Source: Algoriphagus algorifonticola (GTDB taxonomy: Bacteria; Bacteroidota; Bacteroidia; Cytophagales; Cyclobacteriaceae). From it: a stretch of 64,000 nt of DNA. The notes under the pieces are model-generated. The model saw only the letters and a list, made by a program, of their open reading frames with translations, was not told the DNA's origin and searched no databases. The first letter of the stretch is position 1, and each line of letters starts with the position of its first letter. Below are positions 1-8,279 of this stretch, piece by piece. The DNA lies in contig NZ_VLOG01000017.1 of the NCBI RefSeq assembly GCF_007655305.1, positions 43,005 through 107,004 of the forward strand. Direction: 5' to 3'. A program made the position numbers and the translations under genes.

Positions 1-63
1 ATACTTGATTTTATTGCGGTTTGACCTCTCACTACAGATTCTAATGCATAATCCGGGTTTAAA
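1..63 (+). repeat. 63-bp inverted repeat, left copy
   Basis: These bases are, position for position, the reverse complement of 50912..50974. The match stops at base 64. On the left it runs to the window edge, so the element may be longer. No gene was recognised in it. The rest of the stretch up to 257 holds a short hairpin near 190-206 (CTCCC/GGGAG) and nothing else I can name. Confidence 0.9.
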
Positions 64-257
64 TTACAAATTCCTATTATTCTTTTCGTCTTCGTTTAAC
101 ATTCCGCATCGATATGAAATTTTATCCATGCAGATAAAGCTTCTCGGACTTTTACGATTTAGGTTCGTTTATCAACATTTCTTGTCTTTTGCTCCCAGTG
201 CCGGGAGATTGCAATAGGTTTCTAGCTAGTTTCATTTAAATAAAACTTAACTGCAAC

Positions 258-677
258 ATGAAAACCTTTAAATTTCTATCCGCTGGAGCCCTTCTTTTTT
301 TTGTGACGCAAACTCTTCAAGCTCAGGAGGTTTTAGCACTCAATGATTCGGAAGAAACCATAGTCATGATAAAAATGACAGAAAGCATCCCTACCTATGA
401 TGGAGGGAATGAAAGTTTAAGAGAATTTTTGAAGATGAACTTGGTTTATCCTAAAACTGCAAAAAGAATGGGAAAAGAGGGCGTGGTTCTGGTAGAATTC
501 TACATTGATGAGGAGGGGGAAATTCATAATCCAAAAGTTAAGAATGCGAACTTTACTTCATTAGAAAAAGAAGCAATCAGATTAGTGAAAAAAATGCCTA
601 ACTGGATACCTGCTTCTCAAAACGGGATACCTGTTGGGGTTAATTTTCAACTTCCCATCCATTTCAAGTTGAGATAA
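258..677 (+). CDS. Periplasmic TonB C-terminal domain protein
   Basis: A 139-residue exported protein. Residues 1-22 form a signal peptide ending in LQAQ. Residues about 48-138 resemble the TonB_C domain: a proline-containing 'VYPKTAKRMGKEGVVLVEFYIDEEG' type core (shortened here to VYPKTAKRMGKEG), then a helix and the strand containing NWIPASQNG and PVGVNFQLPI. In classical TonB this domain contacts TonB-dependent receptors, but here there is no N-terminal membrane anchor and no proline-rich spacer. It is therefore probably a soluble periplasmic member of the family rather than an energy transducer. It stands alone, 101 bp upstream of a sensor kinase gene on the same strand. Domain assignment is fairly sure; the role is unknown. 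Confidence 0.8.
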   Translation: MKTFKFLSAGALLFFVTQTLQAQEVLALNDSEETIVMIKMTESIPTYDGGNESLREFLKMNLVYPKTAKRMGKEGVVLVEFYIDEEGEIHNPKVKNANFTSLEKEAIRLVKKMPNWIPASQNGIPVGVNFQLPIHFKLR

Positions 678-778
678 CAACAAGGTCAAATGGTGAATGA
701 CTGCATTTTTATTTTACTTGTTTTAAATTATTTATTAAGTTAGATGGTGTTTAAATTCCAATAGGATTTAGTTTTAAG

Positions 779-2998
779 ATGTATCGCTGTCTACTATTTT
801 TCATCAGTATTTTTTTTATTTCATATTCCTCTCTACTAGCACAAGAGGAGGTGGAAAGATGGGAGAGGGACTCCCTTAATATTTATACTGAAGCCATTGT
901 CTCCTCAATTCAGGAGGAAAAATCCAAAGACGCCCTGACTTTAATTAGGATTTTGTACCAAAAGGGTTCCAAGACTCTATCCAATTCTATTTTTTCTTTT
1001 TTCTATGATTTGAGCAATCACTCAGAGGTCAAATCTGAGCCAATGTATTTAGGACCTTTACATCATTACTTAGGAAACCTTGAATTTTATCGGGGTGATT
1101 TAGAAGCGGCGAAAAAAGGTTTTGAAATTGCTTTATCCAACTATTCTCTTTCCGGCAAGGAAAAGGATGCTGTAGGTATGGCGATGAATTTGGGGATTAT
1201 AAAGGAACGGCAGAACGATTATGCGGGTGCCATTTCAAGTTATTTGGAGGCGATTCCTATGTTTAATCAATTGGGGGATACATCTGGAGTTGCTGTAGCT
1301 CTTGAAAATTTGGGCCTGGCTTACAGCTATAAGGGCGATTATTCACAAGCGCTTAATTTTTTGAATCAGGCTGATTCAGTTTTGAAAACGAATACTCCCG
1401 AGACAGCAGATAGGTGGACTAACTTGCATTATAACCGGGGAAATATTCATATGAATCTTGGGAATCTGGATAGCGCTTTGAACAACGTGTTAAAAGGAAT
1501 CAGGATATCAGAGAGGTCGGAAAATCATAAGCAAATCAATGCAGGACTCTTGTATTTAGCCCACATTTATGAAAGGTCAAATGACTGGAATAATTGGAGA
1601 ATTGCTGTAAACAGAGGAAGGAAGCTAGCCGAAGAGACCAATAATTTGCTGTATGTGGCTGAGTTTGACTATGAGATGGCTGATTATTTTTTAGATATTT
1701 CCCAGTTTGACTCGGTGAGTTTTTATGCTGATAAAGGGCTTGAATATTTCAGGAAGAACCAAAGCTCAGAAGGACTAACAAGAGGATTGATTTTAAAAGG
1801 GCGATCTAATTTTCGACAAGAAAAATATCGGGAAGCTATTCGGGATTTCGAAATGGCACTTAAGGAAATGAAATCCGAAGAAAGTCGTGAAAGGGCTACA
1901 ATCTATCATAACCTGGGAACTTCCTATGCCAAAGAAGGTGAGTTTGAGTTAGGAGAGAAATACCTGAATCTGGCATTGGATCTGAGAAAAAGTTTTGGGC
2001 AGCCAAGTGGGTTGAGGGCCGTATATTATGCTTTATCTAACCTTTACGAGAAAAAAGGTGATTTTAAAAAGGCTTATGAAGCTCATGTGAATTACTCAAT
2101 ATTCAATGATAGTTTGTTAAATGAAACAAGGATTAGACAACTTGCAGAAATTCAAACAGCATTTGATACTGAGCAAAAAGATCAGGAAATAGAAGTTTTG
2201 CAACAAGAAAGAGAGATCCAGAATCTCAAATCTGAGCGTCAGCAGGCACAGATTTATTTGGCTTTGGGTGGAGTGGGAATTATACTTTTAGTGGCTTTTA
2301 TTTTCTATTATAGGGCAAGATCCAAGCAAAAATCCAATGAGCTTTTGATGGTGAAAAATGAAAAAATCAAACAGCAAAGTGAGGAAAGGGAGTTACTCCT
2401 CAAAGAAATACATCACCGTGTAAAAAATAATTTACAAATCATTTCAAGTTTGCTCAATATGCAAAGCAGAGGCATGAGTGATCATAAAATGATAGATGCC
2501 ATGAAGGAAAGTCAAAGTAGGGTTAAAACAATGGCTCTGATCCATGAAAAGCTCTATCAATATGATAGTCTCTCAGCGATCAATATGAAGGAATATTTCA
2601 GGCAATTAAGCGACTTTTTAACACAAACTTACCGCTCTGAAAAAAGAATTGAAGTGATTATAGTCAGCGAAAATATTGATCTGGATATTGATACAGCAGT
2701 GCCCTTGGGCCTGATTACAAATGAACTCCTGAGTAATGCCTTGAAATATGCCTTTACAAATTTAGATAGCGGGATCATTGAAATTAAGCTCAAGCACCTG
2801 AGTTCAGGCAAATATGAACTGATAGTCAGTGATACCGGAGTTGGGCTCAAAAAAGACTTAAATATTGAAAAATCCCCTACATTAGGTTTGAGGTTAGTCC
2901 GAACATTAACCAGACAAATCAATGGTGAAATGAAAGTGAAAAGTTCAAAGGGAACTACCTTCTACATACAGTTTGATGATACTAAGCTAGCCGCATAA
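779..2998 (+). CDS. TPR-containing sensor histidine kinase (HisKA_2 type)
   Basis: A 739-residue membrane sensor kinase. Residues 1-22 are a signal peptide. About 85-440 form a run of tetratricopeptide repeats (for example AVGMAMNLGIIKERQNDYAGAI), which would lie in the periplasm. A coiled coil follows, then one membrane helix at about 490-511 and the cytoplasmic kinase core. The phosphoacceptor box EIHHRVKNNLQIISSLLNMQ (His at about 545) is the HisKA_2 form. The N box is NELLSNALKYAF and the glycine boxes are SDTGVGL and GLRLVRTL, so the ATPase domain is complete. No response regulator gene is adjacent, so its partner is elsewhere. It ends 61 bp from the convergent hutG. Confidence 0.9.
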   Translation: MYRCLLFFISIFFISYSSLLAQEEVERWERDSLNIYTEAIVSSIQEEKSKDALTLIRILYQKGSKTLSNSIFSFFYDLSNHSEVKSEPMYLGPLHHYLGNLEFYRGDLEAAKKGFEIALSNYSLSGKEKDAVGMAMNLGIIKERQNDYAGAISSYLEAIPMFNQLGDTSGVAVALENLGLAYSYKGDYSQALNFLNQADSVLKTNTPETADRWTNLHYNRGNIHMNLGNLDSALNNVLKGIRISERSENHKQINAGLLYLAHIYERSNDWNNWRIAVNRGRKLAEETNNLLYVAEFDYEMADYFLDISQFDSVSFYADKGLEYFRKNQSSEGLTRGLILKGRSNFRQEKYREAIRDFEMALKEMKSEESRERATIYHNLGTSYAKEGEFELGEKYLNLALDLRKSFGQPSGLRAVYYALSNLYEKKGDFKKAYEAHVNYSIFNDSLLNETRIRQLAEIQTAFDTEQKDQEIEVLQQEREIQNLKSERQQAQIYLALGGVGIILLVAFIFYYRARSKQKSNELLMVKNEKIKQQSEERELLLKEIHHRVKNNLQIISSLLNMQSRGMSDHKMIDAMKESQSRVKTMALIHEKLYQYDSLSAINMKEYFRQLSDFLTQTYRSEKRIEVIIVSENIDLDIDTAVPLGLITNELLSNALKYAFTNLDSGIIEIKLKHLSSGKYELIVSDTGVGLKKDLNIEKSPTLGLRLVRTLTRQINGEMKVKSSKGTTFYIQFDDTKLAA

Positions 2999-3059
2999 GT
3001 GTCTTTGGGAAAATCCTCTATGATTGGATTTGGCTCAGCATTAGTTTTATTTCCCACTA

Positions 3060-4019
3060 CTATTTCTCAAAGTTTTTCCTCAATACATACTCTATACATC
3101 GTGCGGCAAGTCGGGTTGTTGCATGATCCTGATCAAACCTGGGATTTAGCTCCACCACATCCATAGCTAGAAGTTTCTTACTCATGGCGATTAATTCAAA
3201 AACCCGGAAAGCAATCTGAGGACTAAATCCCATGGGTGAAGGAGCAGAAACACCAGGTGCAAATGCGGAGGAGAAGCCATCCAAGTCAATGGTTAAATAA
3301 ACTTTGTTAACTGAATCCAAAAACCATAATATCTGCTCTTGGATATATTCCCAGTTGCGAAGCCTAAACTGCTCCATTACAATGTATTTAGTGTCTAGTT
3401 TTTGAGCTTGTTCGAAGAGAGACTTAGGATTGGCTGCTCTTTGAATTCCGAGTGCCAGATAATGAAAATTCATAGGAAATTCCTGAGCCAATTGATAAAA
3501 TGGAGAGCCAGAGTGTCCTTTTCCATTTGCTAATGGTCTGAGATCAAAATGTGCGTCCAAGTTGATAATTCCTAATTTCTCTCCTTTGAGTTGTAAATGA
3601 TTCAAAATACCCATCCCATGGGCAAATGCTAAATCATGACCTCCTCCCAAAAGGACGGGAAGATGTTTGTTTCTCAATAATGCCTGAATAGTTTCTGAAA
3701 TTTTGGTTTGAGTACTCTCTAAGTCAGTTCCACGAGTTTGGATATCACCATAATCGTAAATTTTGCATGAATCCGGTAAGTGATAGGCAATCCCTCCCAA
3801 ATACTTTCGAATATGATCCGGAGCTTCTTTCGTTCCTGGTCGGCCCTGATTCCGTTTGACCCCTTCCTCTCCGGGATAGCCGAGAATTCCAACTTTTCTT
3901 CCTTCCTCCTCAGAATAGTGAAGGTTTGGAATGCATTGGACGTTTTGATGCCAATATTCAGGCACATCAGATTTTCTTCCAGTCCAATTTTCCGGGTTCG
4001 GGTTCAGGTGTAGGCTCAT
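3060..4019 (-). CDS. hutG: Formimidoylglutamase (arginase family)
   Basis: A 319-residue arginase/agmatinase-fold enzyme. The binuclear manganese ligands are visible: GGGHD (His128), DAHFD (Asp155, His157, Asp159) and TIDLDGF (Asp245, Asp247). In the histidine pathway HutG hydrolyses N-formimidoyl-L-glutamate to glutamate and formamide. The assignment to HutG rather than arginase or agmatinase rests on its position beside hutU, hutI and hutH, none of which would otherwise have a last-step enzyme. It is cut off from hutU by a plus-strand Uma2 gene and a dispersed repeat, so it needs its own promoter between 4020 and 4080. ATG start at 4019. Confidence 0.88.
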   Translation of the reverse strand: MSLHLNPNPENWTGRKSDVPEYWHQNVQCIPNLHYSEEEGRKVGILGYPGEEGVKRNQGRPGTKEAPDHIRKYLGGIAYHLPDSCKIYDYGDIQTRGTDLESTQTKISETIQALLRNKHLPVLLGGGHDLAFAHGMGILNHLQLKGEKLGIINLDAHFDLRPLANGKGHSGSPFYQLAQEFPMNFHYLALGIQRAANPKSLFEQAQKLDTKYIVMEQFRLRNWEYIQEQILWFLDSVNKVYLTIDLDGFSSAFAPGVSAPSPMGFSPQIAFRVFELIAMSKKLLAMDVVELNPRFDQDHATTRLAARCIEYVLRKNFEK

Positions 4020-4080
4020 AGAATTTTAGCAGGTTTTTACTAAATTAGGTATAATTTTTAAGCTAAAGCGAGTCCGAAAA

Positions 4081-4213
4081 GATGAAATCGAGCACGACGC
4101 AAGCGACACACAGAGAGACGCCCCGATGTATCGGGGAATCAATGCGAAGATTCTCCCGAATCAAGTTCGGGACAAGCTATCTGACCTCTAAAAATCAAAA
4201 TATAAACCGATGA
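4081..4213 (+). repeat. Dispersed hairpin element, copy A
   Basis: A full-length copy of a repeat seen four times in the window. It starts with GATGAAATCGAGC and ends in AAACCGATGA. It holds two perfect hairpins: CCCCGA/TCGGGG at 4121-4136 (loop TGTA) and TCCCGAA/TTCGGGA at 4154-4172 (loop TCAAG). The ATG within its terminal GATGA is the start codon of the gene at 4210. From its own ATG at 4082 the element reads open for 43 codons and stops at TGA 4211-4213, overlapping that start codon as ATGA. Compared with copy D it differs by four substitutions and one inserted base. Confidence 0.93.
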
Positions 4214-4833
4214 AAGAATATAGAATTCCTCAAAAAGAAAATATTGACTTGGCTTCATTCAAAGAGCCAGATGCCTCTTTTTCAGGCTATACCTATGCCG
4301 ATTATCTTAAATGGGATTATGAGGAAATAGTGGAGTTGATCAAGGGTAAAATCTTTTCCAAAGCTGCAGCTCCAAACAGAAGGCATCAAGCTGTTTCGAT
4401 GAAGGTTTCGGTCGCATTGCACGAATTTTTAAAAGGACATCAGTGCAAAGTTTACGCGGCACCTTTTGATGTCAGGTTGTCAAAGGATCCAGATTACAAT
4501 AAAATTGACTCGGTAATCCAACCGGATATCTCTGTTATTTGTGATCCTTCCAAGTTGGATGACAAGGGATGTTTTGGAGCCCCTGACTTGATCGTGGAAA
4601 TTCTTTCTCCAAGAAATAGCAAGGTAGAACTCCAAAATAAGTACGAACTTTACCAGGAGTTTGGGGTCAAAGAATATTGGATCATTCATCCATCGGAAAA
4701 TACCCTCCAAATCAATGTATTGGTCAATGGAAGCTATCAGCCCTCCCGACTTTATACCTCAGGGCAGAAGGTTACTTCTACTGTTTTACCGGGATTCGAA
4801 TTGAAATTAGAAGAGGTATTTGAAGAAGACTGA
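4210..4833 (+). CDS. Uma2 family (DUF820) putative endonuclease
   Basis: A 207-residue protein of the Uma2/DUF820 family, which has a PD-(D/E)XK nuclease-like fold. Recognisable parts are YADYLKWDYEEIVELIKGKI near residue 28-47, the QPDISVICDP strand, and the core APDLIVEILSPRN followed by KYELYQEFGVKEYWIIHP. The acidic residues of QPD and VEI fit the nuclease site. Biological roles in this family are mostly unknown. The gene sits on the plus strand between hutU and hutG, which run the other way, and its start codon lies inside repeat copy A. This suggests that both arrived as later insertions, though that is inference. Confidence 0.85.
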   Translation: MKEYRIPQKENIDLASFKEPDASFSGYTYADYLKWDYEEIVELIKGKIFSKAAAPNRRHQAVSMKVSVALHEFLKGHQCKVYAAPFDVRLSKDPDYNKIDSVIQPDISVICDPSKLDDKGCFGAPDLIVEILSPRNSKVELQNKYELYQEFGVKEYWIIHPSENTLQINVLVNGSYQPSRLYTSGQKVTSTVLPGFELKLEEVFEED

Positions 4834-4866
4834 TTGGTGTCAGCCTTTGAGAAAACTCATGTCTAT

Positions 4867-6867
4867 TTAGCTCAAGCCTTTCAGTATATCTTCATCCACC
4901 AAATTTGGCAAAGTCACTTTTAAATTCGGGGTTCTATCCATTTCTCGTTGGATAGCCTCCAAAGAACCACTATTCCTAGCCCAGGCTCTTCTTGCAATTC
5001 CATTGTTGACATCGTAGAATAGCATAGATTTCAAATTTATTTCAGCCTGCTTGCTTCCATCCAAAACCATCCCAAAACCTCCATTCATCACTTCTCCCCA
5101 GCCTACACCACCACCATTATGGATAGACACCCAAGTAGCACCCCTAAAACTGTCTCCTATCACATTATGAATCGCCATATCTGAAGTAAACTTGCTTCCA
5201 TCGTAGATATTGCTTGTTTCTCTGTAAGGAGAATCTGTACCGCTCACATCATGATGGTCTCTGCCCAGCACAATGGGAGCAGAAATTTCACCATTTGCAA
5301 TTGCATCATTGAATGCGGCTGCAATTTTGGCTCTTCCTTCCGCATCGGCATATAAAATTCTAGCCTGAGACCCCACTACCAGCCTGTTCTTTTCAGCCTC
5401 TTCTATCCAGGTGATGTTATCCTGCATTTGTTGCTGAATAGAAGCGGGAGACCCTTTCATAATTTCTTTCAATACTTGTGCAGCGATTTGATCTGTTTTT
5501 CTTAAGTCTTCCGGCTTGCCTGAAGTACAAACCCATCTAAATGGACCAAAGCCATAATCAAAACACATAGGGCCTAAAATGTCCTGAACATAACTTGGGT
5601 AGCGAAAGTCAATTTCATTTTCTGCCATGACAGCTGCTCCAGCTCTGGAGGCTTCCAATAAAAAAGCATTCCCATAATCAAAAAAGTAAGTTCCTTTAGC
5701 AGTATGTCGATTGATCGCCGCGGCCTGTCTCCGCAGTGACTCTTGAACTTTTTCTTTAAAAGCTTCAGGGTTTTCAGCCATCAGTAGGTTGGACTCATCG
5801 AAACTGAGCCCGACTGGATAGTATCCACCTGCCCAAGGGTTGTGCAAGGATGTCTGATCAGAGCCCAATTCCACAAAAATGTTTTCTTCATCAAATCTTT
5901 CCCATACATCCACGATATTTCCCAAGAAGGCAATAGAAACCACCTCTTCCTGTTTTTTGGCCTTTTGCACGCGTTGGATCAATTGATCCATGTCAGTAAT
6001 CAACTCGTCCACCCAACCTTGTTCATGCCTTTTTTTTGCAGCAGAAGGGTTTATCTCAGCACAAATAGTGATACAGCCTGCAATATTTCCTGCTTTGGGT
6101 TGTGCTCCACTCATTCCTCCCAAACCAGCTGTCAAAAATATTTTTCCTTTGGGACTGATACTGCTACCCAGTTTCTTCCGAAAAGCATTCATGACCGTGA
6201 TGGTGGTACCATGAACGATGCCCTGTGGCCCGATATACATGTAAGATCCTGCTGTCATCTGTCCATATTGAGTCACTCCCAGGGCATTGTGTTTTTCCCA
6301 ATCATCTGGTTTAGAATAATTGGGTATCATCATCCCGTTTGTGACAATTACTCTTGGTGCTTGGGGGGAGGAAGGAAACAGTCCCATGGGGTGGCCGGAA
6401 TACATATGCAGTGTCTGTTCCTCAGTCATTTCAGCAAGGTACTTCATGGTCAATAGGTACTGTGCCCAGTTTTGGAAAACTGCACCATTTCCTCCGTATG
6501 TAATCAATTCTTCAGGGTGCTGTGCAACCGCAGGGTCCAAATTGTTTTGAATCATCAGCATGATTGCTTTGGCCTTTTCGGATTTGCCCGGGTATTCAGA
6601 AATAGCCCTCGCATACATTCTATATTCCGGCATAAATCGATACATATAAATCCGACCATACTTGGTCAATTCTTCTGCAAACTCCTCTGCTAATTCTCGA
6701 TGCCATGCCTTTGGGAAGTAGCGAAGCGCATTGATGAGAGCCAATTTCTTTTCTTCGGGAGAAAGAATTTCTTTACGTTTGGGAGCATGCGAAATTTCCG
6801 GGTTCCTTAGATTTTTCGGGGGAAGAGATGCTGGGATTCCTTGTATGATTTGATCTTTGAAAGACAT
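4867..6867 (-). CDS. hutU: Urocanate hydratase
   Basis: A 666-residue urocanase, converting urocanate to 4-imidazolone-5-propionate with tightly bound NAD+. The diagnostic N-terminal block YGGNGAVFQNWAQYLLTMK, the block THMYSGHPMGLFP-like (LHMYSGHPMGLFPSSPQAP), the dinucleotide-binding glycine stretch GLGGMSGAQPKAG, the FDYGFGPFRWVCTSG block and the C-terminal HNGGGVGWGEVMNGGFG block are all present. It is longer than the roughly 550-residue enzymes of many proteobacteria, with an extended N-terminal region. It lies 134 bp downstream of hutI in the hutH-hutI-hutU direction. The gap is wide enough for its own signals and holds a short tandem repeat. Confidence 0.96.
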   Translation of the reverse strand: MSFKDQIIQGIPASLPPKNLRNPEISHAPKRKEILSPEEKKLALINALRYFPKAWHRELAEEFAEELTKYGRIYMYRFMPEYRMYARAISEYPGKSEKAKAIMLMIQNNLDPAVAQHPEELITYGGNGAVFQNWAQYLLTMKYLAEMTEEQTLHMYSGHPMGLFPSSPQAPRVIVTNGMMIPNYSKPDDWEKHNALGVTQYGQMTAGSYMYIGPQGIVHGTTITVMNAFRKKLGSSISPKGKIFLTAGLGGMSGAQPKAGNIAGCITICAEINPSAAKKRHEQGWVDELITDMDQLIQRVQKAKKQEEVVSIAFLGNIVDVWERFDEENIFVELGSDQTSLHNPWAGGYYPVGLSFDESNLLMAENPEAFKEKVQESLRRQAAAINRHTAKGTYFFDYGNAFLLEASRAGAAVMAENEIDFRYPSYVQDILGPMCFDYGFGPFRWVCTSGKPEDLRKTDQIAAQVLKEIMKGSPASIQQQMQDNITWIEEAEKNRLVVGSQARILYADAEGRAKIAAAFNDAIANGEISAPIVLGRDHHDVSGTDSPYRETSNIYDGSKFTSDMAIHNVIGDSFRGATWVSIHNGGGVGWGEVMNGGFGMVLDGSKQAEINLKSMLFYDVNNGIARRAWARNSGSLEAIQREMDRTPNLKVTLPNLVDEDILKGLS

Positions 6868-6870
6868 GTT

Positions 6871-6891
6871 CGATTTACGATTTACGATTTT
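6871..6891. repeat. Short 7-bp tandem repeat (CGATTTA x2 + CGATTTT)
   Basis: Three consecutive 7-base units lie directly upstream of the hutU start codon, in the hutI-hutU spacer. The rest of the 134-bp spacer is A+T-rich, with no clear promoter or terminator. Confidence 0.7.
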
Positions 6892-7001
6892 AGAAATTCG
6901 AAGGGTAGAATTTTACCAATGTTCAATTACTTAAATACCAAATAATATTAAACACCGAATCATGAATGTCGAATAGCGAAGTGACAAATAACCAATTAAC
7001 A

Positions 7002-8267
7002 CTAACCCTTATACTTCTTTTTAATATCAAATACTTTGATACCTGATTTCCACACTTGAGCAGGTTTTAAGGTTCCTTGTTGATACAAAATATCTCGGTA
7101 ATCATTTGTTGGAAAAAGAACGAAATCAGCCATATGATTTGAAGCAAGTTTACCTCTGTCTGATAAACCTAGGGCTGCGGCAGCTCTGAAAGTGATTCCA
7201 GCGAACACTTCGGCTGTGCTTAACTTTTCAAAAGTGGCTAAAATTGAGGCTTGAGTAAGCAAATCACCCATGGGTGCTGAACCTGGATTCCAATCAGAGG
7301 CTATTGCTAAGGAACCTCCCATGTCTAGTAATTTTCTGGCAGGTGTGAAAGGACAGCCCAGTCCAATAGATGCTCCGGGTAAGGCAACTCCAATCGTATC
7401 GGATTTGGCTAGTCTTTTCAAATCTTCTTCCGAGGAGGCTTCTAGATGATCAGCCGAAAGAGCTTGCATTTTTACCGCTACTTCTGAGCCTCCTGAAGTA
7501 AATTGATCGGCATGAACTGTAATTTGAAATCCTATTTCCCTGGACTTTTTTAAATAAACAAGAGCTTGTTCCTTTGAAAAAGCAGACTTTTCGATAAAAA
7601 TATCCACTCGCTTGCTTAAGCCTTCCTTGTAAATAATCGGTAGTAATTTTTGGATCATCCAATCCAGGTAAGCAGTTTCATCTCCTTCAAAATCCTTTGG
7701 TAGAAGATGTGCGGCAAGACAGGTGGCAATGAGGTCTGCTTTTGTCTTTCTATTTGCATTATGGATGGACGTTAAAATTTTGATTTCTTCCAAAACCGAA
7801 AGTCCATAGCCACTTTTTACCTCAATCGTAGTGATTCCATTTTCAAGTAATTGGTCAGCTCTTGCGGCAGTAATTTTTGCAAGTTCACTACCAGACATTT
7901 TTCTGGTTTGGGTTACCGTGTCCCAAATGCCACCACCAGCTTCTGCTATTTCCAGATAACTTTTACCAGAATTTCTTAAAGCAAAATCTTTAGCTCTTGA
8001 TCCTGCAAAGCAAATGTGGGTATGACAATCTATCATTCCGGGAAGAGCCACATAATTTTCTGACAGGTCAATTCTTCGAACCTCCTGGAGATCGATTTTT
8101 TTTCTGAGAACCTCAAAATCGCCAATCTCTACGATTTTATCTCCGTCTACTAAAATCCCGGCATGCTTGAGCGTGGATAATTGGGAATCTTTAAGAGCTC
8201 CTTTCAAGGGAAGTTGATCCATGCTCAGGAGCTGGGTAATAGGGCCTATTAATTTCTTGTCTTTCAT
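7002..8267 (-). CDS. hutI: Imidazolonepropionase
   Basis: A 421-residue amidohydrolase-superfamily enzyme that hydrolyses 4-imidazolone-5-propionate to N-formimidoyl-L-glutamate. The metal-binding HxH is seen in GMIDCHTHICFAG (His82, His84). Further ligands fit VHADQFTSGG and the late ASDWNPGSAPM motif with the catalytic Asp. FVLFPTNDYRDILYQ at the C-terminus is typical of HutI. It starts only 12 bp after the hutH stop, so the two are co-transcribed. The bases before its ATG (CCAAGCACT) closely match those before hutH (CCCAGCACT). Confidence 0.95.
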   Translation of the reverse strand: MKDKKLIGPITQLLSMDQLPLKGALKDSQLSTLKHAGILVDGDKIVEIGDFEVLRKKIDLQEVRRIDLSENYVALPGMIDCHTHICFAGSRAKDFALRNSGKSYLEIAEAGGGIWDTVTQTRKMSGSELAKITAARADQLLENGITTIEVKSGYGLSVLEEIKILTSIHNANRKTKADLIATCLAAHLLPKDFEGDETAYLDWMIQKLLPIIYKEGLSKRVDIFIEKSAFSKEQALVYLKKSREIGFQITVHADQFTSGGSEVAVKMQALSADHLEASSEEDLKRLAKSDTIGVALPGASIGLGCPFTPARKLLDMGGSLAIASDWNPGSAPMGDLLTQASILATFEKLSTAEVFAGITFRAAAALGLSDRGKLASNHMADFVLFPTNDYRDILYQQGTLKPAQVWKSGIKVFDIKKKYKG

Positions 8268-8279
8268 AGTGCTTGGTTT

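Noticed and set aside
5-217. 70-codon open frame at the left edge
   Set aside because: It lies over the inverted repeat, has no recognisable domain and no support from context.
4081-4213. Repeat as a classical insertion sequence or CRISPR repeat
   Set aside because: Too short for a transposase, no spacers, no terminal inverted repeats; hairpins are internal.
5842-6456. 204-codon frame antisense to hutU
   Set aside because: A shadow of a strongly conserved gene; its Cys/His-rich translation is typical of antisense frames.
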